This document shows positions 17,491-24,130 of a DNA stretch of 24,130 bases, in pieces. Below the pieces are notes generated by a model. It made no database searches. It was given only the letters and a program-made list of their open reading frames with translations, and had not been told where the DNA came from. A program made the position numbers and the translations under genes. The stretch comes from Gnetum montanum (Eukaryota; Streptophyta; Gnetopsida; Gnetales; Gnetaceae), in the NCBI GenBank assembly GCA_015680685.1, contig MNCI01020233.1, positions 15,417-39,546 on the forward strand, read 5' to 3'. Position 1 is the first letter of the stretch, and every line of letters begins with the position of its first letter.

Positions 17491-19200
17491 GTTGAGCAAG
17501 AGATGGAAATCCATCGTGACCTCTCCACTCCCTTAACATTAGTAGGTCCACAGGGCAAGCTCGTGAGACAGTTGAATCCCAACATGATCGAATGGGGGTT
17601 GACCACAGCTAGCACTATAGCAACCTTAGAGGCATCCCTAGACTATCCTGAGCATATGGTCCAAGCCCTAGACTTAGATGCTGGGGATGTAACTGAGGAC
17701 TCTCTGGTCGAGATGCCTATAACCACATCTAAGGGGGCGATATAAACATTAAAAATTAGCTCCCTCCTAGATTCACGAACGCATAACAATGTAGCCAAGA
17801 TTCTGCAAGACAACATCAATGCCTTCTCATGGTCGTACCACAACATCGTCCTACACCTATGAATGAAGGCAGTCAAGTAGAAGGCTCGCAAAGTTAAGCT
17901 AGAAATTGCACTAGCTGCGAGGGATGAAATCACCAAGGTATACCAAGCTAGTTTCATCCACATGATTGACTAGTTAGAGTGGGTATCCAACATCATTGTG
18001 ATTTCGAAGAAAATGGGAGGAATACAGATCTGTNACATGATTGACTAGTCAGAGTGGGTATCCAACATCATTGTGATTTCGAAGAAAATGGAAGGAATAC
18101 AGATCTTTATAGACTTCCGGGACTTGAATAAGGCAATGATCAAGGACAACTTCCCACTTCTAAACATCAATTAGCTCATTGACATCACAAATGGTCATTC
18201 TCTACTATCCTTCATGGATTATTTCTTCAGATATAACCAAATCTACATTAACCTAGAGCACCAGCTATCAATAACCTTCATGACCCCATAGGGTACCTTC
18301 TACTACACCATGATGCCCTTCGGGCTCAAAAATGTTGGAACAACCTACCAGTGAGCCATGAACTACATCTTCAATGACTACATGGATGATATAGTGGTCA
18401 AGTCCAAGGAGGCATCTGATCACCGACGCGATCTAGGAGTAGTCCTCAAGTATTGTTAAATGCATGACTTGCACCTCAATCCTAAGAAGTGCATCTTCGG
18501 GGTGAAAACTGGACACATGTTAGGGTTTGTAGTATCGAAGGCTAGAATACGGGTGGATCCCAATAAATTTAAGTCCATTGTCAACCTGGTGCCTCCCACA
18601 AATCTTAAGGAGATACGTGGTTTGCAAGGTAGGATATAGTTCATTCGAAGGTTCATAGAAAGGTTGACCGAAAAGTTACACCCCATGCAACATCTTCTAA
18701 AGAAGGGGGTTAACTTTGAGTCGATAACCTAGTGTCAATAGGCCTTCAATGACTTGAAGAAAGAACTTTCACACCTCCCAACAGTGCATCTGTCACAAAG
18801 GGACAAACCCTTCTTCATTTACCTTGTCATCTCCAACATATCTGTCGTAGCACTACTATGTTAGAAGCGAGACGATGGTTCTAACATACGAGTGTATTAT
18901 CTAAGCCATGCACTAATAGTGCATGAGGTGAAATACAACGAAGTGTGAAGGAATTTCCTTGCCTTAGTGTTTGCACTAAAAAAGTAGAGGCATTACCTAT
19001 TTTGCAATACAACTAACATCATTTGCAAAAGCAATATACTCCAAGCTATCACAAAAACCTATACGAAAGTAGTAGAATAGCCCATTGGAAGGCAATAACC
19101 ACAGAGTTCGATTTACACTATGTATGTCAATTGTTGACGAAGGGTCAAGCCATAGTAATCCAACTCATGGCCTCACCAGTTAATGACTAGGCAAATATAG
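17491..19200 (+). pseudogene. Element B reverse transcriptase and Ty3-type RNase H
   Basis: The frame opens at GTT GAG CAA GAG ATG and runs on from the ATG at 17503. RT motifs are ISKKMGG, IFIDFRDLNKA, FMDYFFRYNQI, MMPFGLKN and the catalytic YMDD at 18379-18390. RNase H follows, with VYYLSHALIVHEVKYNEV and FLALVFALKK. Lesions: a TAG at 18289 where element A has TGG, a TGA at 18352 where A has CGA, loss of about 36 bases before 17860 that in A encode PSLDSRLI, an in-frame 24-base loss just before YMDD, and a duplication with an N at 17960-18106. Confidence 0.88.
17960..18106 (+). repeat. 72-bp duplication around an N
   Basis: Positions 17960-18031 and 18035-18106 are two copies of the same RT segment, differing at two sites, joined by TGT and one N at 18034. 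Element A has a single copy. It is most likely an unmerged overlap at an assembly gap rather than biology. Confidence 0.85.
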
Positions 19201-19247
19201 ACCCCAAATTCCTGGACGAGCACGTTAGCAATATCGACATCGTCCCA

Positions 19248-19810
19248 TTGCATTTTGAAGCCACTTTGCACTTCGACGGTGCATCAACTACACAAGCAGG
19301 TAGTGCTGCTACCATCATTACATTTTCCTCTGGGGAAATCCATCCATTTGCTTATCATTTTACATTACCTTGCACCAACAATGTGACAGAGTATGAGGGG
19401 TTACTTAGAGGCCTCTTAACTACCCAAGCATTGCACATACAACACCTACAATTCGGAGAGATTCACAACTACTCGTGAATCAAATCATTGAGGTATACAC
19501 CTACAAGGCTACAAACCTACAACCCTACTGCAATGTGGCAAAAACCTTGCTTGGGAAATTTGCAACCATAGATGTGCAACACGTGCCACGCAACGAGAAC
19601 ACCATGGCAGATGCCCTAGCTACCGTTGCATTAAACATTCCATTACATTCCTTTGAAAACCTACCAACTTCAATTATCGAATGCACCAAGCTTATCACTC
19701 ATATGGAACACGTGGCCTCTGTCAGTGCTACGGATACCGAAGAGTGGTATGCCAACATTAAAACTTACCTACAACATGGTGAACCCCCAAGAGGATTGAC
19801 ATCTACCTAG
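19248..19810 (+). pseudogene. Element B second (archaeal-type) RNase H
   Basis: Four acidic positions of an RNase H fold are visible: Asp in HFDGA at 19275, Glu in NNVTEYEGLL at 19389, Asp in RRDSQLLVNQI at 19460 and Asp in MADALA at 19610. The first two lie in frame 0 and the last two in frame 2, so a frameshift falls between about 19430 and 19455. Apart from that it is the best-kept domain of the window. The product would degrade RNA in RNA-DNA hybrids. Together with the preceding RNase H it marks the Tat lineage. Confidence 0.88.
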
Positions 19811-19929
19811 AAAGATGCAATCCGTAAGCATGCCTAGAAATACGTGCTCATGGGAAATAATGCCCTATGCTGACATTCCTACGATGAGATATTGTTGACA
19901 TGTGTGGGTGGGGAGAAGGTGCAAAAGGT

Positions 19930-20988
19930 AGTTAATGAAGTGAATGAGGGGCAGTGCGGTGGACACATAGCTTCCGGGGCTATGGCTACAAAAATCAGAC
20001 ACCTAGGGTACTACTAGCCACACATGGAGTGTGATTGCCTATTAAAAGTCAAGACATGCAACATGTGCCAAAGATATGCAAATATCATACACGTATCACC
20101 CACGGACCTGAACCCAATGCAAATCACATGGCCCTTCCAACAATGGGGACTAGACCTCATAGGGCCTATCACGCCTAAGTCCTCCACAGGGCATAGTTTC
20201 ATTATCACTGCCACTGAGTACTTTAGCAAGTGGGTGGAAGCTATTCCACTGAGGAAGACTACATCTTAGCAAATCTGCCATTTCATCCTAGATAACATCG
20301 TAACAAGATTCAGGCTTCCAATGACTATTGTGACCGATAATGGGCCACAGTTTAGTAGTACAGAAAGCCAAACCTTCTGCAACAATCTAGGCATTAAAAA
20401 ATCATTCTCCTCCCCCTATTATCTACAGGAAAATGGGTAGGTGGAGGCTACAAATAAGTCCATCATCAACTTGCTGAAGCAGATGCTTAACAACAGCAAG
20501 AGGCGGTCACACGAGCAAATCCTCTATGTTCTGTGGGGGCCTATCGAACGACATGAAAAATGGCAACAAGTAAGACTCCTTACAACTTTGTTTATGGATC
20601 TAAAGCTATGTTGTCTCTTAATTTTCAGGTACCATCACTCCGAATGATCCTATCCGACATCGTGAGCGATACATAGAACAATGAGTCATGGATCATCAAC
20701 CTTGACTCAATAGAGGAGGAGCACGCGCAAATGCTAATATGCATCAAGCACTACCAGAGCAAGTAGTAGCAAAAACACTATGCAGACCCACATCAATGGC
20801 TAGTGCAGAAGGGAGACCACATCCTCAAGGCCATCTATGAGCATGTGAGCAAATTGTTAGCCATCTGGGAGGGTCCTTACGTGGTGACTAAAGCCTTTAG
20901 GAATGGATCCTTTAAGCTGGCGGACATGGAAGTCAACGAGTTTTCCAACCCGATGAATCAATCGTACCTCAAGCTATACTATGTCTAA
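19930..20988 (+). pseudogene. Element B integrase, DD35E visible
   Basis: The catalytic triad is complete: Asp at 20153 (GLDLIGP), Asp at 20336 (TDNGPQF) and Glu at 20444, giving D-x60-D-x35-E in one frame. A TAG at 20438 sits two codons before the Glu. The zinc region has lost its first His: AAT at 19943 stands where element A has CAT. A frameshift lies near 20540. The C-terminus ends FSNPMNQSYLKLYYV with TAA at 20986-20988, without a chromodomain. The enzyme would insert the element DNA into the genome. Confidence 0.9.
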
Positions 20989-20994
20989 AGCACA

Positions 20995-21390
20995 ATGGTA
21001 GCCATCACCATCTACTATGATAATAAACTAGCAATAGCACCAAGTAGCGTCCACAACAACATGAAACTAGCGACATCAAGCACCATCTGCTATGATGATA
21101 AACTGGCAGCGGCACCAAGCAGTGTCCACAAAGACGTTAAACTCGCAACATCAAGCACTTTCCATTACGACGATGTATTGGCAATGGCATTGAGCAGCAT
21201 CCAAAATGATGTTAAACTAGCGGCATAGAGCATCTTCTGCTATGACATTAAACTAGTGACAACGGCATCAAGCAGCGTCTGCTACGATGTTAAACTAGCA
21301 TGTACGGTCTTTTGGGATCCTAAACCAGCACAATGGTCTGCTAGGACCTTAAACTAGCACATGGTCTACCAAGACCTTAAACTAGGTTCA
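20995..21390 (+). repeat. Dimeric 75-bp tandem repeat in 3' UTR, element B
   Basis: Units alternate between 39 and 36 bases, giving a 75-base dimer with the core GATGTTAAACTAGCA. It begins seven bases after the pol stop and reads open as alternating KLA-APSSVH and KLA-TSSTICY peptides until a TAG at about 21226. After 21300 it changes to GACCTTAAACTAGCACATGGTCTACCAA-type units as in element A. Confidence 0.8.
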
Positions 21391-21595
21391 CGTCGCATCC
21401 CTAGCATGCACCAGCATCAAATACACATCGAACGAGTGGGCACAATGCTGACGTGCCAGTGGGTTGTCATAACTCTAGAATGCAGTTCACGACACAATGG
21501 GAATGTGGTCTAGAACATATGCAATGCTGCCACCCTTGGCATCATCCTAACCCTTCAGAGATATCGTAGGACATCACACTAGCCCTATGGACCTA

Positions 21596-22468
21596 CCATC
21601 GCCATGGCCTCTTGCTGTAACGGTAGCTCCTCAGCCAGTGCCTACAACTGGAGTTTCGGAAGTATTGTGGGCCAGCCACAATATTGTTATCCTCCAACAC
21701 CTTTCCAACAAAGTTTGGCTATGTGGTAGTTGATCCCATAGATGAACTGGGAATGCATGCCTATGGTAGGGATTCCAGTGCATTCGCACTCACAAAGGCA
21801 CCCTCTACGCCAGCTCCTCCACGCAGATGCTGCCAAGACCATTGTTGGCCTTCCTGCTTTGGATGCCACATAGTAGCAAAGGTGTCCAAAGGGCTTCAAC
21901 AATGTCTAAAGTAAGCAATACCTTTGCCTTTACCCCTAAGGGCACGACTTGCAATAGCAGAAAATTCTACAACATCGCGAAGTGAGTGCCTCAACTAACT
22001 TGACTACTCCAGAGTGCAAACTCCCATGACATGCATAATGTAGCTAGCCACTTTGAAAACACTAGTGCAAGTTCCATGATGTGCGTAACATAGCTAACCA
22101 CATGGAACACATCTATAGGTAGGTCAAAACCCTGCATGGATGTAACACAACTCATCTTGGAAAAGATACCTATCATACGGGGAGTTGAAGGTCAGCTGGA
22201 GCAAAGGTGAAAATGCATATGACTTCCTCATGAGCACTCCGAGAAGGGATTCAGCTAAACCTCACCCTTGCCCACCTCCTGTGCATCCTTCCTCCCTACT
22301 TCACCTCTTCACTCTAATGCAAAACTCTCAAATGCATCCAAGTGATGTCTTGACAGTCACCAAGTGACAAACTCAGCATTTTTCCTTCTGTAGTGTTTCG
22401 TATTGTTTGTCAACATCTATCGAGCCTATTCTCCAAACATCGACAAAGAGGGGCCAATGAAACCCCCC
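21596..22468 (+). other. Copy-specific block in element B 3' UTR
   Basis: About 870 bases have no counterpart in element A, whose sequence passes from the equivalent of 21595 straight to that of 22468. No protein is recognised: the longest open frame (21684-21914) is Pro/Cys-rich and unlike a domain. A pair of related segments of about 37 bases lies at about 22026 and 22076 (CATGACATGCATAATGTAGC and its variant). It could be an insertion in B or a deletion in A. Confidence 0.6.
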
Positions 22469-22530
22469 AAAAATTTGAAGTCATTATCACTTCACCAAGT
22501 CTTGCAATTTGCAAAGTGCTATGGTAGTTC

Positions 22531-22543
22531 TTCAGGAGGATAA
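22531..22543 (+). promoter_or_regulatory. Polypurine tract, element B
   Basis: TTCAGGAGGATAA directly precedes the right LTR and aligns with 5514-5526 of element A, with one G-to-T change that weakens the purine run. Confidence 0.6.
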
Positions 22544-24109
22544 CACTATGAATTCAGGCCAACCAGTTCAACAAATTTTCTACTTTGGGTATGAACAGGC
22601 TCTATAGATCATTCTCCCTCTCCACCTAAGTAGTCAATAGCCTACTCAGAAATGATGCATGGAGTTGGCAGTAGTGCTTAGGATCCACGAAATAGTTCAG
22701 CATGTTTTCTAAGTCATGAAGTCTGCTACGCCTCGCTATGTAGCATAGCAAGCTTCAGAAAATGATTGTAGAATGAAGTGCCATGCTATGCTATGATACA
22801 TAGCATAGTGTAGCATGGTAAAAGATATATATCCAGTTCCATCGTCCAACTTCAAGTCCTTCAGCAATGTCCCTTTTTGTTAGGAAGCGGCGGACCCTGT
22901 CTGCTGCTACGCTATGCTGAGCAACATGGCACAGCGAGGCGTAGCAATCCTGCGGAAGAGACAAAAAGCAACTTAAAGGGTAGAATCAGCAAGTTTTGAA
23001 GTCTCGCAACATAGGAAGTGCAGTGCGTAGATTGGCAAAGTTTTTGCGACTAAGGCTAGTCGCTACGCTACATAACATAGCAAGTATGCAGCACACATGT
23101 AGCGAAACATGGGACAACATGCTATGCTACGCTAAACATGCTATGCTATGAAGCATACAAAAGCATGTAGGTGGTTGTGCAACATCAATGCACTTCACCT
23201 AATTGAACTATTGATACACGTCTCCAGATGATGATAGTGCAATTACGGCGTGGCAGGCTCACAGTTGCGGCATGGCAGACTCACAGTCACAATGGTCATG
23301 CATGACCAATGGTCATACTGGCACGTGTAGTACAAGCATGTCAATGTGGGCCTGAGGCACGTGGTGTCTAAACTTCCCCTTGCGTGTGCCCTTGGTCCTA
23401 TAATTACTCCAATGAGAAACATCGAAAAGGCACTCTTTTTTTGCAATTTGGCTTGGTGGGAAACTTATAACTTCTGGCACTTTTGGCTCTCTTCCACATG
23501 AGGTCATCCTCTAATGTTCAAAAATAAGAATTGTAGCATCGAGCATTGATCATTGTAAGCTTTCTATTTGACGCTATAAATAGTTAGCATTTCCACACAA
23601 GCTAGCATTTTGTTCTATCCCCTTTCTACCACCTTGGTAGAACTTTTGCATTGTTAGCTTCCAAGTCCATGCCCAAGTGCACAACTATCTTTTCTTTACA
23701 CATCCTGGTTACTCTCAGGATCTACACACTCCGCAACACTATGCAACTGACTGTATCCATCTAGACAGGGCAAACTTGTAGCCTTGGAGCAGTGCATTTT
23801 TATAACTACATTTTACTTTGTTTCCTTCTTAAAATTTCATTTTACTTTGTTTACTAATTACTGAATTTTACATTATTTTCCACCTTATTTACATTTAAGC
23901 ATTACTTCACGATTTCGTCCCTATTTTCAAACTATATGTTGTAAAAAGCTATATAGACACTGACTAAGTTCCTGTCTGATCAACCAAACCGTTCAGGGTA
24001 TCCCTATCCGCTCACACCCATCATAGCGCTCCCGCAGATATGGGGTTGAAACTGTTGCATCCACCAATCCCTCGGTGTTTTCCAACGATCGACATTCTTA
24101 GTTGCTACA
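22544..24109 (+). repeat. Right LTR of element B (1566 bp)
   Basis: It aligns end to end with 5527-7141. The left end reads CACTATG where the other LTR has TGTTCTA, so the terminal TG has mutated to CA by two transitions. The right end is GCTACA at 24109. A perfect TATAAATAG lies at 23575-23583, where the other LTR has TAGAAAAAG. The palindromes are shortened, for example the first (22724-22750) lacks the CTATGCTATG stretch. Confidence 0.88.
23575..23583 (+). promoter_or_regulatory. Second TATA-like box in right LTR
   Basis: TATAAATAG preceded by GACGC. The homologous site in the left LTR is degraded, while there the upstream site at 6411 is the better one. Confidence 0.35.
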
Positions 24110-24130
24110 TGACTATCGCCACGGCCCATC
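24110..24130. other. Flank right of the tandem array
   Basis: The 21 bases after the LTR do not match the sequence that follows the other LTR at 7142, so element B appears to end the array here. This may be host DNA, but it is too short to classify. Confidence 0.5.

Larger units (their letters stand above)
5527..24109 (+). mobile_element. Element B: complete but decayed Tat/Ogre-like retrotransposon, about 18.6 kb
   Basis: Both LTRs are present (5527-7141 and 22544-24109), with gag, protease, RT, RNase H, second RNase H and integrase between them in that order, plus purine tracts next to the LTR starts. The internal region is about 15.4 kb, far above the usual 5-8 kb for Ty3/gypsy but normal for Ogre-like elements. 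The extra length comes mainly from a 5.9-kb intron carrying an antisense gene. LTRs look roughly 85-90% identical by eye in sections I aligned, which implies great age. Every domain has lesions. Confidence 0.88.

Noticed and set aside
23243-23507. Minus-strand open frames in the right LTR
   Set aside because: They are not conserved in the left LTR and contain no domain-like sequence.
1-24130. tRNA or rRNA genes
   Set aside because: No cloverleaf with A and B boxes and no conserved rRNA segments were recognised on either strand.

Overview
The window is plant repeat DNA with no free-standing host gene recognised outside retrotransposons. It contains two decayed, tandemly joined Ty3/gypsy LTR retrotransposons of the Tat/Ogre type. 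The lineage call rests on four things: element B is very large (about 18.6 kb with LTRs); the gag has a CX2HX4HX4C knuckle; the pol order is PR, intron, RT, RNase H, second (archaeal-type) RNase H, integrase; and there is no chromodomain. These elements are typical of large plant genomes, and I cannot name the species. Almost every reading frame carries stops and frameshifts, so these are old copies.

Layout. Element A (left edge of window to 7141; its 5' part is outside) has the end of gag-pro (1-310), a short repeat-filled intron (311-1424), RT/RNase H (1425-3020), second RNase H (3110-3627), integrase (to 4843), a tandem-repeat 3' UTR (4844-5526), and an LTR (5527-7141). The same LTR is also the 5' LTR of element B, giving the order internal A - LTR - internal B - LTR. 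Element B has a 5' UTR with four repeats (7142-7822), gag (from 7823), protease (to 11573), a 5.9-kb intron (11574-17490), RT/RNase H (17491-19200), second RNase H (to 19810), integrase (to 20988), a 3' UTR with a dimeric repeat and a copy-specific block (20989-22543), and the right LTR (22544-24109). Only 21 bases of flank remain.

The most unusual feature is inside the intron of element B. On the minus strand (16539 down to 12146) lies a decayed gene of about eight exons. Most of its GT-AG junctions keep codon phase, it ends with a phase-matched final exon, and an AATAAA signal follows. Its product, roughly 1,000 residues, is unknown to me. Element A lacks it: its intron is only 1.1 kb and holds just the two repeat types that flank the gene in B. 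I infer an antisense cargo gene carried in the intron of an Ogre-like element. It would be removed from pol mRNA by splicing but kept, introns included, in the genomic RNA.

Other points: a single N at 18034 sits in a 72-bp duplication and looks like an assembly join. In-frame stops, compared between the two copies, mostly fit C-to-T decay of CAG, CAA, CGA and TGG codons. A family of GCTATGCTA/TAGCATAGC palindromes recurs in the LTRs, at the intron start and inside the cargo gene.
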